IMG/VR virus record: IMGVR_UViG_3300020205_002237
Span: 1-59,432 of that record
Direction: 5' to 3' (one strand)
Origin: a virus
Length of the DNA: 59,432 nt
Shown: positions 33,638 through 44,100 of the stretch, in pieces
How positions within the stretch are numbered: position 1 is the stretch's first letter
How the letters are laid out: the number at the start of each line of letters is the position of its first letter
The notes under the pieces: model-generated
Seen by the model: the letters and a program-made list of their open reading frames with translations, nothing else
Told to the model about the DNA's origin: nothing
The model's database searches: none
Translations under genes and position numbers: made by a program

Positions 33638-36600
33638 CCATACCACCAAACTCTACCTTTAAATCCGGCACCGCCGGAACCGTTTAAACGACCACCACCA
33701 CCACCGCTACCTGTTTTAGTTGCGTTAGTTCCTGGCGAATTGCTAACACTGTACGAAGACCCGTAGCCTCCTCGACCAGCACCACAATCAAATCCTGTAT
33801 CTGTAATACCACCAAGGCCATAAATAACTTGTCCGCCGCCACCTCCACCGCCAGCTACTCGATAATCAACTCCATCTATGTTGAATTCTATACCCAGACC
33901 GCCATCGCCGCCTTCTCCGCCGCCCCCAGGATAGCCATCGCCTGCTGCGCCACCTCCACCGCCGCCTGAAGTAGCATTACCACTTCCGCCTCCAGGGGTA
34001 AGTCCAGACAAAGCATTAAACCCAGCACCACCACCAAAATTACCTCCTCCTGAATTTAACCCGCTTGCTGCGACTGCAACTATAGTACCATTTTTTGCCA
34101 TTGTAGTACTACTGCCAGAGGTATTTGCAGTACCTCCAGAACCTATTACAAAAGATAAAACGTCGCCTGGAGTTACCGCAAGTGAAGCAGCATAATAAAC
34201 ACCCCCTGCACCTCCGCCTCCACCAGTATTACTAATAGTACGGCCTCCACCGCCTCCACCAATCATAGCTAACGCTATACTTGTTGTACCTGTGGGTACT
34301 GTCCAGTTAGTATTAACTTCTGAATTACGCCACTGAGGTACTGATGGTGCTGTGTATCCACAAGTTGCAGAATTATTAGTGTCAACGTTGTATGTTCCGC
34401 CACTGCCATTAGCATAAACTTGTCTATAAGTATAGGGTGCAACTCCATTATTTAAACAAGATGCGCTAAGCAGTGTTCCATTAGCTGGCCAAAGTGAAGT
34501 ATCAGATATTACAATATCTGTAGTATCATAGGTTACACCGCCTACAGTTGCGCGTATTCTAAAATATTCATAACCTTCGGTGACTTGGTCAGCAACTGCG
34601 GAATAGTTTACACTAATAGATGAGGTTCCATTAGCTGTGCCACTTGTAGTACTTAATGTAATGTCTGAGACTCCACTTCTATAAGTACCCGTTGGAGCTA
34701 ATAATGCAAAAGTTACTGCAGCATTTACCGCATTAGTAAAGTTAAAACTCATTGTATTAGTAGCTGAATTTTCGTCTACATTGTCGACTCCACCCCATGA
34801 ATATGTAGCTGCAGGTAAACCAATAACAACACTATAGTTTGCTGTTGCTGTTTCACCAGTAGCTGTAGTTGCGTTTATAGTAAAGTTAAACGTACCTGAG
34901 GCTGAGGGGGTACCACTAAGTGTATAAGTTGAATAATATCCACCAGATAACCCAGTTTGAGTTAAACTTAGTCCAGTAGGTATAGTACCTGTCTGACTCC
35001 ATGTGGCTGTAGACGGTGTACCGTTAACTGCAACAGTAAAACTACTACTAAAAACAGTGCCTGAGGTTCCGGAAGTACTTCCAGTTCTAGATATACTAGT
35101 AGGTGATTTTGATGTATCACTAATACTTACGGTTAAAGTGTTACTTAAGTTATTATTTAGTTTAATTGAGAATACTTCAGTATTTTCTGTTACTGCATCA
35201 GCTTTTACATTGAACGTTCTTGTTCCGTTATTTGCTAAACTACCTGTTAAAGTAGTATCAGCACCTTCTAAGTCAGCAGAAGATATGCCAGTAACAGTAT
35301 ACGGAAAACTTCCGCTTTGATTAGTTGTAAGAGTAATTGTAAAACTATTACCTTCACTAGAGCTTGCTGGGTTAGCACTTAAAACGTAAGTTGGTGCTAC
35401 ATAGTTTGTAACTACTACACTGGTGGTGGCATCTACTACACCATTACTTCTACTACGACGTAATTCTAGTGTAACCGTAGTATCAGCTGTAACTGCTCCA
35501 ACATTCCAGTAAAGCGTAGTTGTAAAACTATTGCTGGTTACGGTAAAGCTAGTAGTTTGACAGGTTACCGCAGCATTATTAGATACAGGAAAGTAAGTAT
35601 ACCCGTTAACATTTGATAAAGTAATTGTTGTAGCCTCAGTAGTGTTTTCATCCCAAGGAGGATTAACAGCATTAATACCATACGAAGGAGTAAGACTAGT
35701 ATCATTAATTGTAATATCTTGGCTATAATAACTAGCGGTACCATTTATCTGTGCGTGTAGTCTAAAATATTCTGTAACTTCTGTGGTACTATCAGCTGTA
35801 ACTGAATAGCTTACACTAACAGATCCTGAAGAAAGAGTAGATCCAGTAGTAAAAGTAGTAGTATTTAGTACGCCGTCATTACTGGCTGAAGTACCAGATA
35901 GCGGTGTCGCAAAGTAAAAATTAATTACAGTATTTGCAGGAGCATTAGTATAATTAAACTGTAATGATTGAGTTTGTCCTTCATCAACCGTTAGTGGACT
36001 TGTAGCCCACGAATATACAGGGTTAGGGCTTGAAATAGTTATATACTTTGGAGCTATAAATTCTTCACCATTTTTAAGCCACAAACCTACATTTGCAAAC
36101 GTACCTGGATTAAGTGTTTTTGCTTGATATGTAGTAGTTGCAGTAAAATTACTACTGTTAACAGCCCAACTACTTGGGCTGCCGGCTTTTACATCTATTA
36201 CACTACTATCAATAGAATATAAGTTTACGGTTTTACCGAGTCCACCTATCACAGTAATACTAACAGTATTGTCTGTCCCTACTAGCCAATTATCAGCAGT
36301 AGTTATTGAAGATGTAGTAGTGTCGTTAACAGTAATATTAGAGGTATAGTATGAAATACCGTCTACCACAGCTTTAATACGAAAAGCCTCTACTCCTTCT
36401 AGTCTTAGGTCTGCTCTAGCATTAATAGTTACTCTAGTATACGTAGCTCCTGAGGGAATGCTTGGAGTTATGGTTATATCTGGATATGCAAACTCAAACT
36501 CAGTAGCTGTTGGAGGATCCGACACTTCAACAGTAAAAGTTACTGGGTAAGTGGCATCGTTGTACAAAGCATAAAAATCTGCATATATTGAAAAGCCTTC

Positions 36601-37767
36601 ATTTACTGAAGCTGCACTAAGCGCTGACCATCCAGGTGGACTTCTACTAGTATCTAAAATGGTGACGCTTACACTTTGACTTATACCATTAAGACTCAAC
36701 AGAAAAGTTTCTTGCCCTTCTGTAAAACTATCCGTTGCAACTGTAAAACTTATAGTTGCAGTATTACTTTGTACATTAAAGCTGCCAGTTAAATTGCCAG
36801 AGGTTAAGTCTGCGCTATCAATACCTGTAACAGTATAATAAACTAAAGTTCCATTAGTAACATTAAGGGTTGTTAGTGTTACAGTAAATGTTTTACTATT
36901 AGTTTCATTAACGGTAGCAAGGCTTGCACTTAACGAATATTGTGGATTTGTCGAACTTCCAGTGCCTGTGCCAGCAGCTTGATATAGGTCTCCGTTTGCT
37001 GACAATATGCTTTTATATCCACTAAGGCCTGAATCAAATTGACGTATAGCGCTTATAGTCCCCGCAATACTAGTTCTATAAGTAGATATTTGTTTACTGT
37101 ATATAGTTGAACCAAATCGTTTATACACATTATCTCGTAATATTTGGCTTATTTGACCTGGAGTAGTATAAGAGTTATATTCATATATTGTATACGCTTT
37201 AGGCAATAAATATATAGCGTTAGTAGGGCTTGATATACTTATAGTAGCCGTACTACTAATATTAGCTAACGTAAATAAGTCTGAAATATCATGAGGCACT
37301 AATTGAGTAAAGCTACTGTCAAAAGTTTTTGCTTGAGAAGAATTATACATTCTTAGTGCAAAACCAGTACTAGACAGCGTAGATAAACTACCAGTATCTG
37401 TGGCAAATATATACGCAGTAGGTAAGGTAAATGTTCCAGTGACACCAGAATATACTTCACAAGTTAGTGACCTATTAACATCCATAACTGATGTTGGAAA
37501 ATTATAGTAAACATCAACATTACCATTGTCTGGTAGTTTCCATAGTACAATGTAAGTACCGGTATTTAATAAAATTGTTGCTGTAGTATATTCTCGTTTA
37601 TAATAACCAGCGTGTAAGTTATCTATTGAATCTCCTGTAACTATTCCGGTTGCTGTAGACGTGGGTGTAGTGTTAAATTCTAATGTTCGTACAAATGTGG
37701 GATTAACATAATCGCTATCTATTAGTAGTTCTGATTCATCATTTATAATTCTTAGTCCATATGCCAT
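33634..37767 (-). CDS. Giant tail-tip adhesin: Calx-beta/Ig repeats and glycine-rich tip
   Basis: 1377 aa. It begins MAYGLRIINDESELLIDSDY, a start shared with the next upstream gene (37777-38112). The middle, about residues 280-1150, repeats Calx-beta-like units with the signature EGxxxTxxLTT ... NTExFxIxL ... VSISDTS (for example YSLSASLATVNETNSKTFTV; LSANPASSSEGNSFTITLTT; DTSKSPTS), plus a putative Ig domain (GLSLTQTGLSGGYYSTYTLS). From about 1200 a Gly-rich tip (SIALAMIGGGGGGRTISNTG) runs to FKGRVWWYG. The layout is anchor, extended stalk of Ig-type domains, adhesive tip. Confidence 0.72.
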   Translation of the reverse strand: MAYGLRIINDESELLIDSDYVNPTFVRTLEFNTTPTSTATGIVTGDSIDNLHAGYYKREYTTATILLNTGTYIVLWKLPDNGNVDVYYNFPTSVMDVNRSLTCEVYSGVTGTFTLPTAYIFATDTGSLSTLSSTGFALRMYNSSQAKTFDSSFTQLVPHDISDLFTLANISSTATISISSPTNAIYLLPKAYTIYEYNSYTTPGQISQILRDNVYKRFGSTIYSKQISTYRTSIAGTISAIRQFDSGLSGYKSILSANGDLYQAAGTGTGSSTNPQYSLSASLATVNETNSKTFTVTLTTLNVTNGTLVYYTVTGIDSADLTSGNLTGSFNVQSNTATISFTVATDSFTEGQETFLLSLNGISQSVSVTILDTSRSPPGWSALSAASVNEGFSIYADFYALYNDATYPVTFTVEVSDPPTATEFEFAYPDITITPSIPSGATYTRVTINARADLRLEGVEAFRIKAVVDGISYYTSNITVNDTTTSSITTADNWLVGTDNTVSITVIGGLGKTVNLYSIDSSVIDVKAGSPSSWAVNSSNFTATTTYQAKTLNPGTFANVGLWLKNGEEFIAPKYITISSPNPVYSWATSPLTVDEGQTQSLQFNYTNAPANTVINFYFATPLSGTSASNDGVLNTTTFTTGSTLSSGSVSVSYSVTADSTTEVTEYFRLHAQINGTASYYSQDITINDTSLTPSYGINAVNPPWDENTTEATTITLSNVNGYTYFPVSNNAAVTCQTTSFTVTSNSFTTTLYWNVGAVTADTTVTLELRRSRSNGVVDATTSVVVTNYVAPTYVLSANPASSSEGNSFTITLTTNQSGSFPYTVTGISSADLEGADTTLTGSLANNGTRTFNVKADAVTENTEVFSIKLNNNLSNTLTVSISDTSKSPTSISRTGSTSGTSGTVFSSSFTVAVNGTPSTATWSQTGTIPTGLSLTQTGLSGGYYSTYTLSGTPSASGTFNFTINATTATGETATANYSVVIGLPAATYSWGGVDNVDENSATNTMSFNFTNAVNAAVTFALLAPTGTYRSGVSDITLSTTSGTANGTSSISVNYSAVADQVTEGYEYFRIRATVGGVTYDTTDIVISDTSLWPANGTLLSASCLNNGVAPYTYRQVYANGSGGTYNVDTNNSATCGYTAPSVPQWRNSEVNTNWTVPTGTTSIALAMIGGGGGGRTISNTGGGGGAGGVYYAASLAVTPGDVLSFVIGSGGTANTSGSSTTMAKNGTIVAVAASGLNSGGGNFGGGAGFNALSGLTPGGGSGNATSGGGGGGAAGDGYPGGGGEGGDGGLGIEFNIDGVDYRVAGGGGGGGQVIYGLGGITDTGFDCGAGRGGYGSSYSVSNSPGTNATKTGSGGGGGRLNGSGGAGFKGRVWWYG

Positions 37768-37776
37768 GAAGTTACC

Positions 37777-38112
37777 TTATTTAACGAATATGTATACAAT
37801 AGTATTGCCGACAACAAATCTAGGATCTGTTAAAGTTGAAGATGGATTAATTATACTAAAATCAATTACATTCAATCCATTTCCTGTAACACCTGCGTTC
37901 CATACAGCATTGCCTGTTTTAAGTTGAATAACTCTAATAGTTCTGCCAGCATATTCAGGGAATTCTTTACGATACTCGTTACTAATAGAAGGGGAAGCAA
38001 TTGCATCGGCCGGTGTAAGAGTATAGGTTCTAGCAAAGACCCCACTTTTATTAGAATTTTGCAAAACTATAGTTGAGTTATCGGCTTTAACTGTTTTTAT
38101 TCCGTATGCCAT
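37777..38112 (-). CDS. Small tail protein with the MAYG start domain
   Basis: 111 aa. MAYGIKTVKADNSTIVLQNS parallels the first 20 residues of the giant adhesin encoded next (MAYGLRIINDESELL), and both continue with an RTxxLxP/N strand. The rest is beta-type (FVVGNTIVYIFVK at the end). It may be a stand-alone copy of the attachment domain that docks the adhesin at the tail tip, or the product of duplication. Unrecognised otherwise. Confidence 0.58.
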   Translation of the reverse strand: MAYGIKTVKADNSTIVLQNSNKSGVFARTYTLTPADAIASPSISNEYRKEFPEYAGRTIRVIQLKTGNAVWNAGVTGNGLNVIDFSIINPSSTLTDPRFVVGNTIVYIFVK

Positions 38113-38113
38113 A

Positions 38114-40519
38114 TTATAATAAACCTAATTTAACTCGTGGAACTGAACTATTATAGATAATAATATTGTCTGGAGTAATTAATATGCCGTTAGTAGTACT
38201 GGCAGTACTACCTACTTTAATTGTACCAGTTACTGTTAAGTTACCAGTATTGGTTTGTATAGCTTCTAAAGTTCCTGCTTTAAAATAACTTATGTAAGGA
38301 ATACTCCAAGTGGTAGTAGTACTACCTGCAGCAGTTATTCCGTCTGTTTGATATTGAGCATTATTATCAGTTACTGAAACAGGAGAAAGCGACCATATTT
38401 CAGAACTACCATCACGAGCAGTTGGAGCTGCCCCATTTGTTGTCGAAGTTGGAGCGCTAGTAAACGTAGTATTAGCGGGAAAGGACTTATAAGCTCTGTG
38501 AGTAGATGCACCTGTTTGGCCTGGTACAACTGAATTTTGACCGGCCCTGGACTTACTAAAAGTCTGTGTTTGTGTAGTGGAGAACGATACTCCAGTCGAA
38601 CTTTTGCCAGTTATAGTATATGTAATTGCAGAGCTATCTGTGCCTGCAAGTACTCCGCTATGTACTCCAATAGTTGCGAAAGTCCCGCTATCAGTAATGC
38701 TACCTACAGTTATATTACTTGGTGTACCAGTACTAAAAGTCCACGTACCGTTACTAGTACCTACTCCGTCATAAGAAAGTTCTGTGGCACCTTCATATAC
38801 ACGTAGTTGAGTACCGCTATTTGTATATGAAGTAACATTACCGTCTTTATCTGCTGGAAACGTATGCGCTCCATTACTAAGGACCGGATTTATGGCTGAA
38901 TTACCTGTAGCTCCCGGGACACCTTTATATACAACATTAATAAACTGTGTGTCTAGTAATGTTGCTCCGCTAACAGTCGCTTGATTATACATTCTTGCTG
39001 TATAACTAGATTTTCCAGAAGTACTTGCGGGAGTTAGTGTAATAACAGCACTTGCTGTATTTGTAGCCGTTGTAGCTTCCGAATCTCCGTTTGCAGTAAC
39101 AGTTAGCCAACCAAAATTAGTAGTAACATTACCGTCGTACTTCTTACCTTGAAAAGTAATAGTTGAGTATGTACCAGTAGTAGCAGCATCCGGTGCATCT
39201 TTAACAATTACTGGAGTGTTTGTGACTATATCGTAAACTAGAGATGATGTTCCTACTACTCCATCTAAAGACTTATTAACATTAAATCTTTTAGTAATAC
39301 TTGTATAACCAGCTTTGCTTGCAGTAAGGTCTATAAATCCTGACAAACCTGGTAAAGCTGTTATGGTTTGAGTACGCCCAATAGGACTACCACTAGAAGT
39401 TGAACTAAGATTATTTATATTGGCTGAATATGTCCAATTAGCGCTATCGTCTGTGGCGCCAATAAACACACTCATAGTGGTTTCAGCACCTGCAAACGTA
39501 GCTACTACACCTGCACTATTTGCAGGAACAGTTGCACTTTCGTTGCTTAATACAGCGGTAACAGTATCTGTGCCATCAAACACTACAGGTATAAATTGTT
39601 CATCAATCTTACTAACTGTTCCACCTGCTAAATAAAGTTCTGCTTTTATACTTGTAATATTTGCGGAACTTGGAGAATACGTATAACTTGATTGATCTGA
39701 TGCAGAAATATAGCTTGCTGTAGCACTGCCATTTTCATATATTTTAAATCTACCGGCATAAAGAGCAGGAGTTGTTATGCCTACTGCAAAATATCCGTAT
39801 ACGGTAATACTTGCTGGATTTAAAACACCTAGTTTACTTTTTTGAATAGCTGCTGCTGAAACAACTAAACCGTACGCGGTTGCATTTTGCCCGTCATTAA
39901 CAACTGCCATAACAATTGTTTTTGTTAGGGGCGTAGATATTCCTGTACCTGTTACACTTAAGGTAACAGTTACAGAAGTTGTTGATATTGTGGCTGGTTT
40001 TACGCTTATAGAAGCAGTACCAGTAGCTGTAGTTGAAATGCCATCAAGCAGCGTTCCATTTGTAATTGTCCAAGTATACCCAGGGCTAGCAATACCGTTT
40101 AGAACTGCTGTTAAGGTAACAGAAGTTGGAGTAAATGTAGTACCGGCGCTGTTTTTAACAAAAGCACTGTATCCAGAAATATCAATTGATTGTGCAGAAG
40201 CCGCTACTGGAGTAGCCGTTAATTGAGTAGAAACAGTAAATACATCTACTTGAATGTCACTTACAAAAGCGTACTTAACATAATAAGTAGTACCTGCAAC
40301 TAATGCTGTACCATCATTTAATTTTGGAATAATTATAGATAAACTTAATCCATCGAATACAAGAGTATTACTTAAAGGAACAGCAGGTATTGGTGAAGCC
40401 GAACACCATACTAGTACTTTAACTAAATCATCACGGATATCCGTTGTTCTAATAGTATCGTACGGCGTATCTAATTTTAATATTAACGAATTTACGCCCG
40501 CTGATAAGGTTGCTGCCAT
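38114..40519 (-). CDS. Central tail fibre / tip attachment protein, gpJ C-terminal-like
   Basis: 801 aa. It is mostly beta-type, with Ig-like repeats in the middle (TPTSVTLTAVLNGIASPGYT, LTPASTSGKSSYTARMYNQA). The last 40 residues (TIKVGSTASTTNGILITPDN, IIIYNSSVPRVKLGLL) match the C-terminal pattern of lambda gpJ-type host-specificity proteins and central fibres. It follows the NlpC/gpI/gpJ-like fusion gene by 8 nt, consistent with a split of the gpJ role over two genes. Which part touches the host is unknown. Confidence 0.65.
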   Translation of the reverse strand: MAATLSAGVNSLILKLDTPYDTIRTTDIRDDLVKVLVWCSASPIPAVPLSNTLVFDGLSLSIIIPKLNDGTALVAGTTYYVKYAFVSDIQVDVFTVSTQLTATPVAASAQSIDISGYSAFVKNSAGTTFTPTSVTLTAVLNGIASPGYTWTITNGTLLDGISTTATGTASISVKPATISTTSVTVTLSVTGTGISTPLTKTIVMAVVNDGQNATAYGLVVSAAAIQKSKLGVLNPASITVYGYFAVGITTPALYAGRFKIYENGSATASYISASDQSSYTYSPSSANITSIKAELYLAGGTVSKIDEQFIPVVFDGTDTVTAVLSNESATVPANSAGVVATFAGAETTMSVFIGATDDSANWTYSANINNLSSTSSGSPIGRTQTITALPGLSGFIDLTASKAGYTSITKRFNVNKSLDGVVGTSSLVYDIVTNTPVIVKDAPDAATTGTYSTITFQGKKYDGNVTTNFGWLTVTANGDSEATTATNTASAVITLTPASTSGKSSYTARMYNQATVSGATLLDTQFINVVYKGVPGATGNSAINPVLSNGAHTFPADKDGNVTSYTNSGTQLRVYEGATELSYDGVGTSNGTWTFSTGTPSNITVGSITDSGTFATIGVHSGVLAGTDSSAITYTITGKSSTGVSFSTTQTQTFSKSRAGQNSVVPGQTGASTHRAYKSFPANTTFTSAPTSTTNGAAPTARDGSSEIWSLSPVSVTDNNAQYQTDGITAAGSTTTTWSIPYISYFKAGTLEAIQTNTGNLTVTGTIKVGSTASTTNGILITPDNIIIYNSSVPRVKLGLL

Positions 40520-40527
40520 ATTTGTCC

Positions 40528-43500
40528 TTAAACAATTGTTTTAATCTTTAAAGAAGCTAGTACGCTTGTATCACTATAGTTATCATGAATATCTACGGTT
40601 CTACAGGCTACTCTATAAGTTATACCGGCTTCTGAAAGACGTGGGGCGGTAAAATCTAGTAAACTTTGTCTAGTTGCACCGGTTGACTTTACTACTTTTA
40701 TTTCATTTGTACTATCTGGAACTAAATTCCAGAAATCTGTTGTACCACTATCTCTGTATATTCTGTACTCATAGTGCTTAAATAAAGAAGGATTAATAGC
40801 AGTATTAGATATAGCGTTCATATCTAAAAAATGGGTATTAAGGTCAAGATATATACTATCAACAGTTGAATAAGTTTTAAAAGTTCCTACTGTATGCGTA
40901 AACTCACTAGTCCATGGGCCTGTTCTGCCGTCTATGGCTACGTATCTTACTTTTATTTTATATACCTGACTTTTTTCTACGCCAGATATATAGATAGAGC
41001 CAGAGTTATATTTTTCTTTAAAAGTTGTAGTATTTATTAAAGTGCTAGTATTTTGTAAATAATAACTACACTCAATCATGTCCGTACCTTTAGGTAGTTC
41101 TTGTGGATTAGTATAACTTATTTTTATTCTTTGTTCATAGTTACCAGTAGAAAGCAATCTAGCTGCAGATTCATCACTTACAATTAAAGTAACATTAGGC
41201 ACGTCTGTGCTGGTAAAACTTGTTCTTAAATCTTGTCCTGGCAAAGTGATTTTTGTTTCAAAAACTGTACTCGCTGTTAGAGTGGTATAATCGGTAAATA
41301 TGTTGTAAGTACTAGTAACTCCGTAGTCGACTAAAGTAATTGATGCGGATTTATTTGAACTAGGCTCAATACTTAGTACAATTAAATCCTGTGATTCTTG
41401 CCCCAGTTCACCAAACATATACAAATCACTACTATTTATCTGTACAGAAGTTGCGGCTACAAGTATCTTAACACTAGTATAATAACCTGAAGATAACCCG
41501 GTTTTGTCTACTTCTCTTTCAATACTTGCACCTGTTGAAGATCTAACTCTAATCGTATAGCGTTTAGAAACGTCAATATATACTTGCTCGTCTAGGGTAA
41601 ATTCAGTAGCGCTTATACGATTTTTAATCCTGCCAGTTCCACCACCCCACATAGGTACATCATGACTTACTTTTACACGATCTCCGCGATTACAAACCAA
41701 ATATTCAATATCTGTATTTAATCTGTATGCTTCTGGACGCAATTTTGCTTGGGCAAAATGCCAACGAGCATGGTCAATTACTAGTGATTTTTTTGTAACT
41801 CCAGGTAATTGAATACTTTCAAATAACTCTGCATTACTTTCAGATTTTCCTGCATTATAGACAATAACTTCTGCTTGTTGGTAATCTTGATCTTCATCAA
41901 TATAAGTTACTTTTAAACCATCAGGCATTTTAACTAATGCTTTTGAAGATTCAAATCCCCAACTATTATGTGGAGTAAAGTGCTGTACAATATTTGGTTT
42001 AGGCTCGTCAATTACTACTGACCACTTTCCATCTACCATAGCAGGGCTTGCTCTACCAGCAGCACAAATATCTCGTAATACTTCTAATATGCTACGTTGT
42101 GAGGCTAGTATGCTATTATAAGTGAATCCTTTTAGGCCACAGTAATAGTGCCAATACTGAATTTGTGCTAAATCTACCTTAGTACTAACATCTGTATCTT
42201 TTACTCTTTGAGGATTAGCTGGGTGTTTTAAAACATATAAAAACAAGTCGGCAGGATTATTAGTTGCCATAGTTGTCCAGTTAGTACCATCCCACGATGG
42301 AGCCCAAGTTTGCACAATAGCATTAATACCTTCAATTTGTCCATTAAGCTGGTCATTTGCTTTAATTTTTAAAGCAGTTCCTGCAAGACTACAATTAACT
42401 GGCTCCTTTATAGGAAACATATTACGTAAAAAAGTAGTTTGTAACAATATTACTTGTCCGTAGATCTGTGCTTTAGCATAGCCGTTAGCTGCTTTTGTCC
42501 ACTCAGCATCAGCACCAGTTTTTCTACGAACTCTAACTTGTACTTCGTTATAAGAATTTAATCCATAATAAGTTTTATTTACTGTAAATGCATCTTTTTT
42601 AACTGTACCATCTCCAAGTCCAAAATCTTGCCAAGTTGTCCAAGGTCCGGTGCCGTCTTTTACTTGAATCTCAATAGCTACAAAAACAGACTCTTCTTTT
42701 CCAGATTCTTTGCCTTCTGCAAAGATTCTACGCAAACCTTGAGGTAAATGTAATGAAACAGTAAATTGACTAACTGGCACTACAGCTCCACTAGTATTAG
42801 TAGTTGGTGGACCACTGCTTGCAGTTATAAAGGGGCCGTATGTACCTTCTGTTAGTACTGCATTATACTGGCCTGGACAAGTTAAAGTAATACCACTAGC
42901 AACAACTTTTACGTCTTGCCCATATATAGCATTAAAATCTAATACTTGCTGTGCTGTAGGAGCAATTTTTCTATCTAAAGTTACTGGCGCTACAGGTAGT
43001 GTGTAGTCTGTTAGAGCAACGTTACCGATTTTAAAAGTTGCGGCATCAATATTAAGAGGACCATATCCCCATAATAGGAGCATTGATAAGTAACTTTCAG
43101 TTTCGTTTTCATAAGTAAGATAATTAACAGCGCCAAGTGGTGGAGTGTATTTAATTTTACCTAAAACTACTGGTATTGCTTCATACGGATGTATTTGGTT
43201 AGCCCCTCCCGTAACCATGTACTGCTGAATAGTAGATCCAGGACTATTAATATCAGGTGGACGAATTGGTGAAATAGCATTAATTAGCGCTCCACCTGCA
43301 ATTGTAAAAGCAACAGTAGCGGCAGCATTAGCTACTAGCATAGAAGTAGTTACTGCTGTTCCGCCAGCCGCTGCTGTTGCAGCAGCAGCAGTATATCCCG
43401 TCATTTGTCCTGCTAAATATGGTGCAACATACGCTACTATTAAAGTAAGTATTAGTCTTGAAGTATTACCTTTTCCAGGTACTGCACGATATTCAACACG

Positions 43501-44100
43501 ATCTGTATCTTTTAAAGCAGTAGTATGCCAGCTTTTTGGATCTGCTACAACACCATTAACCATAATGGTAATTTTGCTTGCTAATTCATCAGCAATTTTA
43601 TACTCAAACTTAATCCAGGCTGCCAACTTATCTAAAGTTGTGCCTGGTAAAATAGGTACAGTAAAACGCTCAGTACGTAGTGGGTGTGGCACTACGTTTA
43701 AAATTGCACTTTTGTTTTCACTGTACTTATAAAATCCCGTAATACGGTTCTTCCAACCCACAGAGTCAAAAGATTCTATTGCGCTATCGCGACGATCACG
43801 CGCATGCAAAAAATGAGTACTGCTAACAGCAATACCCATGTGTGATTCTACACCCAAAATATTAAATAGTACGATGCAGCCTTCTGTTGGAGTATCTATT
43901 TTTTCCCAACCTTCTTTGTACTGGGCAAGCAAATCTTTCATCTGCTCAACATCGTCAGCTTCGTAATTAGTACTAAAATTAGGTAGATCTATATTATATT
44001 CTTGCTTATAAACAAGGCGAACTAATCCCCAGCAATCAATGCCGTTTGTATCTCTACCCTTGTCTAGGAAAGGTATGCCTATATATTTATTGTGCCACAT
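40528..44100 (-). CDS. Fused tail-tip protein: NlpC/P60 peptidase + gpI-like + gpJ-like
   Basis: 1190 aa. Residues 1-140 are an NlpC/P60 cysteine peptidase: NGIDCWGL with nucleophile Cys23, ESHMGI with His87 and HFLHA with His99 as likely triad, which could cut peptidoglycan peptides during DNA entry. Residues about 150-220 resemble the ubiquitin-like part of lambda gpI, followed by a hydrophobic Ala/Gly-rich stretch (about 220-285). From about 290 (GANQIHPYEAIPVVLGKIKY) the chain resembles the gpJ hub, including fibronectin-like parts near the C-terminus. In lambda K, I and J are three genes; here one polypeptide carries all three. Confidence 0.82.
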   Translation of the reverse strand: MWHNKYIGIPFLDKGRDTNGIDCWGLVRLVYKQEYNIDLPNFSTNYEADDVEQMKDLLAQYKEGWEKIDTPTEGCIVLFNILGVESHMGIAVSSTHFLHARDRRDSAIESFDSVGWKNRITGFYKYSENKSAILNVVPHPLRTERFTVPILPGTTLDKLAAWIKFEYKIADELASKITIMVNGVVADPKSWHTTALKDTDRVEYRAVPGKGNTSRLILTLIVAYVAPYLAGQMTGYTAAAATAAAGGTAVTTSMLVANAAATVAFTIAGGALINAISPIRPPDINSPGSTIQQYMVTGGANQIHPYEAIPVVLGKIKYTPPLGAVNYLTYENETESYLSMLLLWGYGPLNIDAATFKIGNVALTDYTLPVAPVTLDRKIAPTAQQVLDFNAIYGQDVKVVASGITLTCPGQYNAVLTEGTYGPFITASSGPPTTNTSGAVVPVSQFTVSLHLPQGLRRIFAEGKESGKEESVFVAIEIQVKDGTGPWTTWQDFGLGDGTVKKDAFTVNKTYYGLNSYNEVQVRVRRKTGADAEWTKAANGYAKAQIYGQVILLQTTFLRNMFPIKEPVNCSLAGTALKIKANDQLNGQIEGINAIVQTWAPSWDGTNWTTMATNNPADLFLYVLKHPANPQRVKDTDVSTKVDLAQIQYWHYYCGLKGFTYNSILASQRSILEVLRDICAAGRASPAMVDGKWSVVIDEPKPNIVQHFTPHNSWGFESSKALVKMPDGLKVTYIDEDQDYQQAEVIVYNAGKSESNAELFESIQLPGVTKKSLVIDHARWHFAQAKLRPEAYRLNTDIEYLVCNRGDRVKVSHDVPMWGGGTGRIKNRISATEFTLDEQVYIDVSKRYTIRVRSSTGASIEREVDKTGLSSGYYTSVKILVAATSVQINSSDLYMFGELGQESQDLIVLSIEPSSNKSASITLVDYGVTSTYNIFTDYTTLTASTVFETKITLPGQDLRTSFTSTDVPNVTLIVSDESAARLLSTGNYEQRIKISYTNPQELPKGTDMIECSYYLQNTSTLINTTTFKEKYNSGSIYISGVEKSQVYKIKVRYVAIDGRTGPWTSEFTHTVGTFKTYSTVDSIYLDLNTHFLDMNAISNTAINPSLFKHYEYRIYRDSGTTDFWNLVPDSTNEIKVVKSTGATRQSLLDFTAPRLSEAGITYRVACRTVDIHDNYSDTSVLASLKIKTIV

